Positions 1-6,184 of a stretch of 11,290 bases of DNA are shown in pieces (the stretch's first letter is position 1; each line of letters begins with the position of its first letter). The notes beneath the pieces were generated by a model that had not been told where the DNA came from, made no database searches, and saw only the letters and a list, made by a program, of their open reading frames with translations. The DNA is from JADGHX01 sp035760965 (lineage in GTDB: Bacteria > Pseudomonadota > Gammaproteobacteria > Steroidobacterales > Steroidobacteraceae): positions 1 to 11,290 of the forward strand of contig DASTRY010000064.1 of NCBI GenBank assembly GCA_035760965.1, read 5' to 3'. Both the position numbers and the translations under genes were made by a program.

Positions 1-852
1 GTTCTGAAACTCGAACGGCTTGCTGCCGGTGAGCAGCTCGTAGAGCAGCACGCCGAGCAGGTACACGTCCGTCGCCGTCGTGATGAGCTCGCCGCGCACC
101 TGTTCGGGGCTCGCATGCCCCGGCGTGAACAGCCGCACGTCCGCGTGTGTGAGCGCCACGGTGTGCGCCGTCTCGCGCACTTCGATGAGCTTCGCGATCC
201 CGAAGTCGAGCAACTTCAACGTCCGGTCTTCCGTGACGAGAATGTTCGAGGGCTTCAGATCGCGGTGAACGACGAGGTTCTGGTGCGCGGCGTGCACGGC
301 CGCGCACACGCCGCGGAAAAGTGCGAGCCGCTGCGGAATGGTGAGCCGATGGCGATCGCAATAGACGTCGATGGGCTCGCCATCCACGTACTCCATGACG
401 AGATACGGGATGCCGTCGGGCGTCGTGCCGCCGTCGAGCAGTCGTGCGATGTTCCGATGATTCAGTCGCGCCAGGATCTGGCGCTCCGCCCGCAAGCGGT
501 TGTGATCCGCGCGGCTCACGAGCCCCGGCCGCACGAGCTTCACGGCAACCTGGTGGCTGTACTCGCCGACGCGCTCCGCAAGGTACACGTCGCTCATGCC
601 GCCGCTGCCCAGTCGGCGCAGCAGCCGCCACGGGCCGAGCACCTCGCCCGAGCGGTCGACCTCCCAGTAGGACTCTTCGTCGCCCTCCTCGTCCACGTTC
701 GAGCGCGTGAGGTTGTGCGCCATCAGCACCCGATCGAACGCATCCGAATCGTTGGCGCACGCCGCTCGGATATACGCGAGACGTTCGCGCGGCCCCAAAT
801 CGTGCGCGCGTGCGACGATGCGGGCGATCTCCGCCTCGTCGAGTCTGCTCAT
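1..852 (-). CDS. Hanks-type serine/threonine protein kinase, 3' end cut by the window
   Basis: Cytosolic kinase domain expected to phosphorylate Ser/Thr on protein targets. The 284 visible residues start MSRLDEAE. Residues 1-65 form a charged helical N-terminus. The kinase domain follows: glycine-rich loop GSGGMSDV (82-89), catalytic Lys105 in AVKLV, alpha-C Glu123, catalytic loop HRDLKPSN (196-203), DFG (216-218), SPEQ in place of APE (248-251) and alpha-F Asp262. All catalytic residues are intact. The reading frame is open to base 1, so the end of the C-lobe and whatever follows are missing; family relatives often continue with a membrane segment and TPR repeats. The start codon lies 40 bases after the stop of the small glycine-zipper gene, so the two are probably co-transcribed. 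The Shine-Dalgarno sequence is weak (GGGA). Family certain; target unknown. Confidence 0.93.
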   Translation of the reverse strand, partial: MSRLDEAEIARIVARAHDLGPRERLAYIRAACANDSDAFDRVLMAHNLTRSNVDEEGDEESYWEVDRSGEVLGPWRLLRRLGSGGMSDVYLAERVGEYSHQVAVKLVRPGLVSRADHNRLRAERQILARLNHRNIARLLDGGTTPDGIPYLVMEYVDGEPIDVYCDRHRLTIPQRLALFRGVCAAVHAAHQNLVVHRDLKPSNILVTEDRTLKLLDFGIAKLIEVRETAHTVALTHADVRLFTPGHASPEQVRGELITTATDVYLLGVLLYELLTGSKPFEFQN

Positions 853-892
853 GTCACGGGTCCCTGAGTTCGGGCGTCGCAGCCTGCAGGGA

Positions 893-1075
893 TCAGCCCC
901 TGCTGCTGCCGATGAGCGAGCCGACGAGGCCGCCGATCAAGCCGCCGACGGCGGCCGCAGCCGCCACGACGATCATCTGCTCGGGCTTGATGACCGACGA
1001 ATCGGTGGTATCGCCGCCGCCGGTGCCGCCCGCGGGGCCCGTGCCGCCGCCATGGTTGTTGTTACCGTTGGACAT
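893..1075 (-). CDS. Small glycine-zipper membrane protein (60 aa)
   Basis: Hypothetical 60-residue protein. Residues 1-28 are polar, Asn/Gly/Thr-rich and probably disordered (MSNGNNNHGGG...). Residues 34-56 form one hydrophobic segment, a run of five Ala followed by VGGLIGGLVGSLIG, which is a glycine-zipper pattern (small residue every fourth position) of the kind that packs transmembrane helices into oligomers. No signal peptidase site is evident. I chose the internal ATG because GGGGGAG lies about 8 bases before it; a longer frame opening at 1129 has no comparable site. It lies just upstream of the kinase and in the same direction. It could be a membrane partner or an unrelated stress peptide; the function is not known. 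Confidence 0.7.
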   Translation of the reverse strand: MSNGNNNHGGGTGPAGGTGGGDTTDSSVIKPEQMIVVAAAAAVGGLIGGLVGSLIGSSRG

Positions 1076-1163
1076 GATCGCTTCTCCCCCGTAGGAGCCT
1101 TTCGTGCGTACAAAGACACCTGTCGCCACTATAGGCGATTACGCACTCCAACGGAGACTGTCC

Positions 1164-1179
1164 GCGGCCGCCGGGCCGC
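1164..1179 (-). terminator. Possible terminator hairpin after the stilbene oxygenase gene
   Basis: Directly after the TAA of the oxygenase gene lies a perfect six-base-pair stem GCGGCC/GGCCGC with a four-base loop. No T-run follows, so it may be a Rho-type end, an mRNA-stabilising stem or GC-rich chance. Confidence 0.3.
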
Positions 1180-2814
1180 TTACGCGGTGAGCTGCTCCTC
1201 CGGCACCCACCACCCGTGAATCTGCGGTGTGGCGCGAATCGGCAGCTTCACCGTGGCGATCGGTCCCGCCTCGGGCCGCTCGGCATCGAGAATGATGAGG
1301 TCGCCGCGATTGGCCTCGGCCGTGCGGATCGCCACGCCCATCAGGTACCCGACGCCTTCCGGCGACGTCTTGCTCTTCGGCGCGAACACGACTTCGTTGA
1401 GGATGGTGTTCTCGCCCGCGTTGAAGAGCTGCGCCTTGCGCGTCTGGTGATCGAACCGCGCCCAGCAGGCACCGGGGCGCTTGCCCGGCGGCGCGTGCGG
1501 GTCGGGACACGGCAGGTACCCGTAGCGATAGTGCTTGGTGTTGTAACGGTCGTCCTGACGCGGCAGAGCGCCGAAGTAGCCGGGGTACAGGATCTCCATG
1601 TTGTAGTTGCTCGGCGACTTCTTCGCGAGATTCGCCGACAGGCGCGTGATCTGGCTCGAGCCCTTCACCGGGTCCCACTTCGTGCCGTCGCGGAACGGCA
1701 TGAAGGGGAACGGGTTGTACTGGGACATCTCGACGTCGACGTACACGTTCTCGCCGTCGGAAAACGCGCCCATCACGTGCGTCGAGCTGCGCTCCGGCCC
1801 TTTGAACCACCGCAGGTCCTTGCCATCCCCACCGCGGCGCATGACGCCGAACCACGTGTCTTCGCCGCCCTTCCACGACCAGTGGATGCCGCCGTTCTTG
1901 ATCTGGTTCTCGTCGAACGCGAGCGGGAAAACGTAGAAGATGATGAACTTGTCCGTGACCGCGAAGTCGTGCAACAGGCTGATGTACGGCACCTTGATCC
2001 ACGCGTTCCAGACCATCTTGCCCTGGGGCGTGATCTCGAAGATGTTCACATCGTTCGTGCCGAAGCCCTTCGCCTCGTAGCCGAACGCGACGATGTTGCC
2101 GGTATCCGAATCGACCTTCGGATGCGCGGTGAACGTCTTGCTCTGCAGCTGACCGTCGAACGTGTAGTTCGGGTCGATGGTGTCGAGCGTCAACAGGTTC
2201 ATCGCGGCCGGCGGGCTGTCTTCTTTCAGCGCGAGCAGCATGTGCCGGTGATTGATGATGTGCGTGTTGGCCGTGCTGCGCGAAAGCCCCTTGACGCTGG
2301 GATCGTCCACCGTCGGGTTGCGATACATCGGGAACAGGATGCGCTTGGCTTTCTCCTGCGCGAGGTAGCGATCGTTGCGGACGAAGCGGCTCTTGTAGTC
2401 GACGTGGCCGTCCTTGATGCGGAACATGCTCACGTGTCCTTCGCCGTCGAAAGGAATGTTGCCCGGGCGCAGCGGGTACTGCGGGTCGGGCCCGACGCGA
2501 TAGAACGCGCCGTTCAGGTCGGCCGGAATCTTGCCCTCGACCTCGACGTCGCGCACGTCGGCCTCGACACGATACAACTTCGGTCCGTTCGGTGCGCCGC
2601 CCATGCCGAGCCCCGAGCCGGGCGGCGGCGAACCGGCAGGCGGTCCACCCATCGGCGGCGTGCCTCCCGGCGGAGCGCCGACGGGCCGTTTGCCGGTCGG
2701 CTGTTGCGAGCTTCCCTCGGCCGCGGACGTGGTGGTCGCGATCATCGCTGCGGCTCCGGCGGTCGCGGCGGCGCCGAGCGCCGCACCCATGAAACTACGT
2801 CGATTGCTATTCAT
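1180..2814 (-). CDS. Exported carotenoid-cleavage-family oxygenase, NOV1/lignostilbene dioxygenase-like
   Basis: Fe(II) dioxygenase of the RPE65/carotenoid-oxygenase family, expected to split the central double bond of a stilbene into two aldehydes. The protein is 544 aa. Residues 1-33 are a Tat signal (RR at 5-6 in NRRSFMG, then an Ala-rich core). Residues 35-78 are a Pro/Gly-rich linker with GxPPxG units. The catalytic domain starts near 80. The four iron histidines are H231 (TAHPK), H282 (LLHDF), H346 (STHVMGAF) and H533 (QIHGWW). Comparison from memory with Novosphingobium NOV1 places F122, Y164 and K197 at its substrate residues F59, Y101 and K134, which bind the hydroxylated stilbene ring. 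The start at 2814 is preferred over 2892 because AGGGG precedes it and the Tat motif then sits at the N-terminus. NOV1 and LSD lack such a leader. Family certain, stilbene specificity likely, true substrate untested. Confidence 0.9.
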   Translation of the reverse strand: MNSNRRSFMGAALGAAATAGAAAMIATTTSAAEGSSQQPTGKRPVGAPPGGTPPMGGPPAGSPPPGSGLGMGGAPNGPKLYRVEADVRDVEVEGKIPADLNGAFYRVGPDPQYPLRPGNIPFDGEGHVSMFRIKDGHVDYKSRFVRNDRYLAQEKAKRILFPMYRNPTVDDPSVKGLSRSTANTHIINHRHMLLALKEDSPPAAMNLLTLDTIDPNYTFDGQLQSKTFTAHPKVDSDTGNIVAFGYEAKGFGTNDVNIFEITPQGKMVWNAWIKVPYISLLHDFAVTDKFIIFYVFPLAFDENQIKNGGIHWSWKGGEDTWFGVMRRGGDGKDLRWFKGPERSSTHVMGAFSDGENVYVDVEMSQYNPFPFMPFRDGTKWDPVKGSSQITRLSANLAKKSPSNYNMEILYPGYFGALPRQDDRYNTKHYRYGYLPCPDPHAPPGKRPGACWARFDHQTRKAQLFNAGENTILNEVVFAPKSKTSPEGVGYLMGVAIRTAEANRGDLIILDAERPEAGPIATVKLPIRATPQIHGWWVPEEQLTA

Positions 2815-2974
2815 ACGGACAACCCCTCGCGTGGCCGCCGACACTAGCAGATGCGCAGCGCGCGCGGCACCGAGTCGCGGACGCGCGTTCACTTTCCGAA
2901 GTTATACGGATGAGTAACTGCCGGCCCTGTCGCGCTCGAGGATGCGCAGACAAGCCGCGAGCGCGTAACTGGCT

Positions 2975-2997
2975 CCGGGAACCCGGCGGGTTCCCGG
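2975..2997. repeat. Perfect inverted repeat, 10-bp arms and 3-base loop
   Basis: CCGGGAACCC, loop GGC, then GGGTTCCCGG. It is symmetrical, so it could fold in RNA from either strand or serve as a protein site. It lies 68 bases beyond the aqpZ stop and about 70 bases upstream of the -10-like element of the oxygenase gene. The role is undecided. Confidence 0.6.
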
Positions 2998-3029
2998 CTC
3001 CTGCGCCGGAGCTAGCGGAGCGTGTAGCG

Positions 3030-3058
3030 GGGCGCGCGCGCTTGCGCCGCGCGCGCCC
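3030..3058 (-). terminator. GC hairpin just after aqpZ
   Basis: Perfect 11-base-pair stem (GGGCGCGCGCG with CGCGCGCGCCC) around a seven-base loop, starting six bases past the aqpZ stop codon. No T-tract follows on the minus strand, so intrinsic termination is uncertain. Placement and stability still suggest a transcript end or an RNA-protecting structure. Confidence 0.45.
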
Positions 3059-3064
3059 GAGCGC

Positions 3065-3793
3065 TCAGGAGGTCGTGACCCGCCCGGTGACCGGCGGCTG
3101 CTCGCGCTGCCCCTCGAACACGGCTTTGTAGACGAACCCCGCCGCCGCCGCCCCGAGGATCGGGAACACCCAGAAGAGCCAGAGCTGGCCGAGCGCCCAG
3201 CCACCGACGAACACCGCCGGCCCGGTGCTGCGCGCCGGGTTCACCGAGGTGTTGGTGACGGGGATGCTGATCAGGTGGATCAAAGTGAGTGCAAGCCCGA
3301 TCGCGATGCCCGCGAATCCCACCGGCGCGCGCAGGTGAGTCGCGCCGAGAATCACGATCAGGAACATGAACGTCATGACGAACTCGCACACGACACCCGC
3401 GGTGAGCGAGTACCCGCCGGGCGAGTGCTCCGCGACGCCATTCGCGGCGAAGCCGCCGGCGAGCGAGAAATCCGCCTTGCCGCTCGCGATCGCATACAGA
3501 ATCGCCGCGCCGGCAATACCGCCCAAGACCTGCGCAATGATGTACGGAACGAGCTGCGATGCCGGGAAACGCCCGCCCGCCCATAACCCGATCGACACAG
3601 CGGGATTGAAATGGCCGCCCGAGATCGGCCCGAGCGCATACACGCCGGTGAGCACCGTCAAGCCGAACGCGAGCGCCACGCCGGCGAAACCGATGCCGAG
3701 CTGCGGGAACGCCGCGGCCAGCACCGCGCTTCCGCACCCGCCGAGGACGAGCCACAACGTACCGAGGAACTCTGCCGAGACCTTCGACAACAT
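3065..3793 (-). CDS. aqpZ: Aquaporin Z, water channel
   Basis: Inner-membrane water channel of the MIP family, tetrameric with six helices and two half-helices. The 242 aa match the usual length (E. coli AqpZ is about 231). Both NPA boxes are intact: GGHFNPAVS early and NTSVNPARS late. Long stretches such as LTLIHLISIPVTNTSVNPAR and GLWAGGRFPA match E. coli AqpZ as I remember it, including the narrow selectivity-filter residues of a water-only pore rather than a glycerol facilitator. The ATG at 3793 is chosen over 3847 because AAGGGGAG sits seven bases before it and the protein then begins as AqpZ does. A short CAA-rich run lies just upstream. It follows the AEC permease gene after 82 bases in the same direction; a shared transcript is possible. 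Confidence 0.95.
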   Translation of the reverse strand: MLSKVSAEFLGTLWLVLGGCGSAVLAAAFPQLGIGFAGVALAFGLTVLTGVYALGPISGGHFNPAVSIGLWAGGRFPASQLVPYIIAQVLGGIAGAAILYAIASGKADFSLAGGFAANGVAEHSPGGYSLTAGVVCEFVMTFMFLIVILGATHLRAPVGFAGIAIGLALTLIHLISIPVTNTSVNPARSTGPAVFVGGWALGQLWLFWVFPILGAAAAGFVYKAVFEGQREQPPVTGRVTTS

Positions 3794-3875
3794 GACTACT
3801 CCCCTTGCTGTTGTTGTTGCGAGAGCCACCCTCCATGGGCCCGGCAAGCCTACACCGGGTGTCGATAGCCCTCCA

Positions 3876-4781
3876 TTACGGAAGTAAATGACCCATCCAT
3901 GGGACGCTGATCAGGGAGAGGATCAATCCGGCGCCGAGGGCGGTCGTCGCGACCTCGTGATCCAGGTGGTATTCGGACGCGAGAATGACCGTGGACACCA
4001 TCGGCGCCATCGCGGCCTCGAGCGTGCTCACCGTCAGCACGAGCCCGCCTGCCCCGACGGCAACGCCAAGGAAGTAGATGACGAGCGGGGCCACCGCGAG
4101 CTTCCAGCCGAGCGCAAGGACCGCCGCGCCAAGGCGCGAGCGATCGAGGTGCAAGGCGAACTGCAGGCCGATCGAGAACAACGCCACGGGCGTGAGCGTG
4201 GCCCCGACCCGTCCGACGAAGCTCTCCAGCGCCGGCGGCCACCCGCCCGAGACATTCACGACGAAGCCCACGACGAGGGCGATGAACGCAGGAAATAGCA
4301 GCACCCGGCGCACGATGACGCGCGCTTCCGGTTTGCCCCCCGAGTAGACCGCAGCCACGGTGATCCCGCCGACCGCGAGCGCAATAGAGCAGCCGAGTTG
4401 ATCGGCGAAGGCGGCGAGGGCCAGACCCTCTTTCCCGCGCAAGGCCTCGATCAGCGGAAAGCCGACGAGGGCCGTGTTGCCCAGGCCGGCACACAGCGTC
4501 ACGGCGCCGATGCGCGCTCGGCTCCAGCCGAGCCAGCGTCCGACCAGCACCGCGATCGCCCAGCCGCCGAAGAACACGAGCCACATACTGGCGGGCAGGA
4601 ACCAGAGGTGCCGGTCGAGCTGCACGCGGGGAATCAGCTCCAGTACGAGCGCCGGCAGTGCCACGTTGAGCACCCACCAGTTGAGGCTCTTGGCCAATGC
4701 CGGCGGCGGCGTGCCGAAGCGTGCGACGAGCCATCCGAGCGCCAGGCACCCGGCGATGAGAACCAGCGAGTCGATGTTCAA
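3876..4781 (-). CDS. AEC-family permease (auxin efflux carrier type)
   Basis: Predicted inner-membrane carrier of the Mem_trans/AEC family, usually about ten helices in two inverted halves, moving organic acids or similar anions. Visible signatures are the broken-helix motif LGNTALVGFPL in the first half and APMVSTVILASEY followed by SLISVPWM at the end. Starting at TTG 4781 (TTG AAC ATC GAC) gives 301 aa, the usual size, and puts helix 1 at the N-terminus. The open frame runs on to 4982, but that would cross the divergent VOC gene and add an Arg-rich non-membrane leader, so I reject it. The TTG has only a poor ribosome site, so the start is uncertain by several codons. Substrate unknown; an aromatic acid or a product of the neighbouring catabolic genes is a guess from context. 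Confidence 0.85.
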   Translation of the reverse strand: MNIDSLVLIAGCLALGWLVARFGTPPPALAKSLNWWVLNVALPALVLELIPRVQLDRHLWFLPASMWLVFFGGWAIAVLVGRWLGWSRARIGAVTLCAGLGNTALVGFPLIEALRGKEGLALAAFADQLGCSIALAVGGITVAAVYSGGKPEARVIVRRVLLFPAFIALVVGFVVNVSGGWPPALESFVGRVGATLTPVALFSIGLQFALHLDRSRLGAAVLALGWKLAVAPLVIYFLGVAVGAGGLVLTVSTLEAAMAPMVSTVILASEYHLDHEVATTALGAGLILSLISVPWMGHLLP

Positions 4782-4839
4782 AGGAAGGGGCTGCTCTTTT
4801 TTGTCACGCGCCGCGAGCGGCTGCACCGGGCGACGCGCG

Positions 4840-4849
4840 AGGTTAACCT
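4840..4849. promoter_or_regulatory. Palindrome AGGTTAACCT between divergent permease and VOC genes
   Basis: Perfect ten-base palindrome, AT-rich at its centre, inside the 95-base gap between two divergent genes. One base further on is a second inverted repeat, GTCGGG-CA-CCCGAC (4851-4864). The pair looks like an operator region for a dimeric regulator controlling one or both genes. No regulator gene is present in the window. Confidence 0.4.
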
Positions 4850-4850
4850 T

Positions 4851-4864
4851 GTCGGGCACCCGAC
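4851..4864. promoter_or_regulatory. Inverted repeat GTCGGG-CA-CCCGAC upstream of the VOC gene
   Basis: Six-base arms with a two-base centre, ending 12 bases before the VOC start codon. It could be an operator half or a hairpin in the VOC leader limiting ribosome access. Seen directly; function inferred. Confidence 0.35.
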
Positions 4865-4876
4865 GCGAGACGCGCC

Positions 4877-5287
4877 ATGCCGTTGACGAAGCTCGAACAC
4901 TATCTCGTCCTGACCGCGGACATGGACGGCACGCGGGATTTCTATTGCCGCGTGCTCGGCATGCGCGAGGGGCCGCGCCCACCGCTCGGGTTTCCCGGCT
5001 ACTGGCTCTATCTCGGCGACACGCCGGTCATTCACATCGCCGAATGGCGCACCTACACGGAGCACTCCGCGACACGCGACATCCCCGTGTCCACGCCGGC
5101 ACCCGGCACGGGCGCGCTCGATCACATCGCGTTCAACGCCACCGACTACGACGAGCTGCTCGCCAATCTCGAGCGCGCCGGAGTGCAGGCGCATCGGAAC
5201 ATCGTGAATGCGAACGGGCTGCGCCAGATCTTTCTGCTCGACCCGAACGGCATCAAGCTCGAGATCAACATCTGGACTAAGGCCTGA
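4877..5287 (+). CDS. VOC-superfamily metalloprotein (glyoxalase/extradiol-dioxygenase fold)
   Basis: A 136-residue single-chain VOC protein with two beta-alpha-beta-beta-beta modules. The expected metal ligands are present: H8 (LEHYL), H53 (VIHIAE), H83 (LDHIAF) and E129 (KLEINI), with the typical closing block FLLDPNGIKLEI. The fold covers glyoxalases, fosfomycin-type transferases, epimerases and type I extradiol dioxygenases; the short length and absence of a duplicated domain argue against a classical two-domain ring-cleaving dioxygenase. The neighbouring CMD and LigAB genes make a role with an aromatic breakdown product reasonable, but no substrate can be read. ATG 4877 follows a weak GCGAGACG site. 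The gene is divergent from the permease and its last 11 bases overlap the convergent CMD gene. Confidence 0.88.
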   Translation: MPLTKLEHYLVLTADMDGTRDFYCRVLGMREGPRPPLGFPGYWLYLGDTPVIHIAEWRTYTEHSATRDIPVSTPAPGTGALDHIAFNATDYDELLANLERAGVQAHRNIVNANGLRQIFLLDPNGIKLEINIWTKA

Positions 5288-5810
5288 CGCGATAGATGCC
5301 CATGACGATGGCGAGCATCGAGTAGTAGCCGAGAATGCCCGCGAGCTCGACGACGGTTTTGTGCCCGAGCGTCGCGACGGCGCGCGCGAAGAGCTCGTCC
5401 GGCACATCGCGAGTCGCGTAGTACGAGGTCGCGAGCTCGTAAACGAGTGCGTCGTCGCCCGTCAGCGCGGCGGGTTCGCCGTTCGCGATGGCGCGAATCA
5501 CGTCCTCGGGAACGCCGGCTCGGCGCGCCTCGCTTTCGTGCACGCTCCACTCGTACTGAGCATCCCAGTGCTTCGCCGTGATGAGAATGGCGAGCTCGGA
5601 GAGCCGTGGGGGTAATCCCGTCCGATAACGCAGGAACGCGCCGAGTTGCTGTGCGTGGTCCGCCAGCTCCGGCGATTGCAGCAACACGTGAAAGGGCTTC
5701 GGCACAGCGCCGCGCCTCGCGGCGGCGATGGCCTCATAGATCGGCTTCTGTGCGGGCGTGAGGGCTTCGGACGTGAGCGGCGTGTATCGTTCGGTCACGC
5801 CGGAAAGCAT
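5277..5810 (-). CDS. Carboxymuconolactone decarboxylase-family protein
   Basis: A 177-residue member of the CMD/AhpD-like all-helical family. The conserved core is at 72-100: E72, H81 in AKHWDAQYEW, E87 and H91 (SVHESEARRAGV). The CxxC pair of AhpD is absent, so it is not a thiol peroxidase; it belongs to the gamma-carboxymuconolactone decarboxylase-like branch, in which many members have no assigned reaction. No signal peptide or membrane segment is seen. ATG 5810 has no visible ribosome site, and GTG 5798, four codons in, is an equally plausible start. It is divergent from ligA with only 11 bases between start codons, which suggests a role linked to the ring-cleavage products. A true beta-ketoadipate decarboxylase would be redundant with meta cleavage by LigAB, so the function is open. 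Confidence 0.85.
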   Translation of the reverse strand: MLSGVTERYTPLTSEALTPAQKPIYEAIAAARRGAVPKPFHVLLQSPELADHAQQLGAFLRYRTGLPPRLSELAILITAKHWDAQYEWSVHESEARRAGVPEDVIRAIANGEPAALTGDDALVYELATSYYATRDVPDELFARAVATLGHKTVVELAGILGYYSMLAIVMGIYRVRP

Positions 5811-5821
5811 ACTACGTCGCT

Positions 5822-6184
5822 GTGAAGCAATCCGAACGCGACTTCGCGCATCCCTGCCCCGGCAGCTATCTGCTCACCGTCTCGCTGGCGCAGCAGGCGT
5901 ATCGGCTGAGCGCGTTCTGCCGCAGCCTGATGCAGCCCGAAGTGCGCGAGGCATTCAAAGCGGACGAAGAGCGATGCCTGCGTGCGGCCGGCCTCAGCGA
6001 GGCGGAGATCGCGCTGGTGCGCACGCGCGATTGGCTCGGCATGGTTCGGTACGGTGTCAACCACTTCCTCGTGTTTCGCGTCGCCGCCCTGTGCGGTGAT
6101 GGTCTCGTCGCGACCGGCGCGAAGATGCGCGGCGAAACGCTCGAAGAGTTCGTGCGCACTCGCCGCGTGTGGGAAGAGCGCTGA
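5822..6184 (+). CDS. ligA: LigA-type small subunit of an aromatic-ring extradiol dioxygenase
   Basis: Small (alpha) subunit of a type III extradiol dioxygenase of the protocatechuate 4,5-dioxygenase kind; it caps the active site of LigB. The protein is 120 aa against about 139 for Sphingobium LigA. It aligns from its N-terminal Pro-Gly onward: SLMQPEVREAFKADEE matches the LigA block SLMKAENRERFKADES, and RDWLGMVRYGVNHF matches the segment ending GGNVYF. The usual C-terminal extension after the MTQEEY region is shorter. The start is GTG with no visible Shine-Dalgarno sequence; a CATACT -10-like hexamer lies at 5808-5813, so a leaderless transcript is conceivable. The stop TGA overlaps the ATG of ligB by one base, a sign of translational coupling. 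Substrate could be protocatechuate or a relative such as gallate or methylgallate. Confidence 0.85.
   Translation: MKQSERDFAHPCPGSYLLTVSLAQQAYRLSAFCRSLMQPEVREAFKADEERCLRAAGLSEAEIALVRTRDWLGMVRYGVNHFLVFRVAALCGDGLVATGAKMRGETLEEFVRTRRVWEER

Larger units (their letters stand above)
2815..3064. other. Intergenic region between the stilbene oxygenase and aqpZ
   Basis: About 250 bases without a credible gene. On the minus strand TATAAC (2901-2906) is a plausible -10 for the oxygenase gene, leaving a leader of roughly 80 bases, but I see no good -35. Two strong GC hairpins lie on the aqpZ side and are listed separately. Short frames here have neither a ribosome site nor recognisable composition. Confidence 0.5.

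Noticed and set aside
115..867. 250-codon plus-strand frame at the left edge
   Set aside because: It is antisense to the kinase gene, whose HRDLKPSN and DFG motifs prove the minus strand is the coding one.
1216..2847. 543-codon open frame on the plus strand
   Set aside because: It lies exactly antisense to the stilbene oxygenase. High GC at third codon positions removes stops from the opposite strand. The translation is Arg/Val/Asp-rich, without a motif or ribosome site.
4791..4803. T-run near the permease start as a terminator
   Set aside because: No stem precedes it on the plus strand, and no plus-strand gene ends nearby.
4782..4982. Extended N-terminus of the AEC permease
   Set aside because: It would overlap the divergent VOC gene and add a basic, non-membrane stretch that family members lack.
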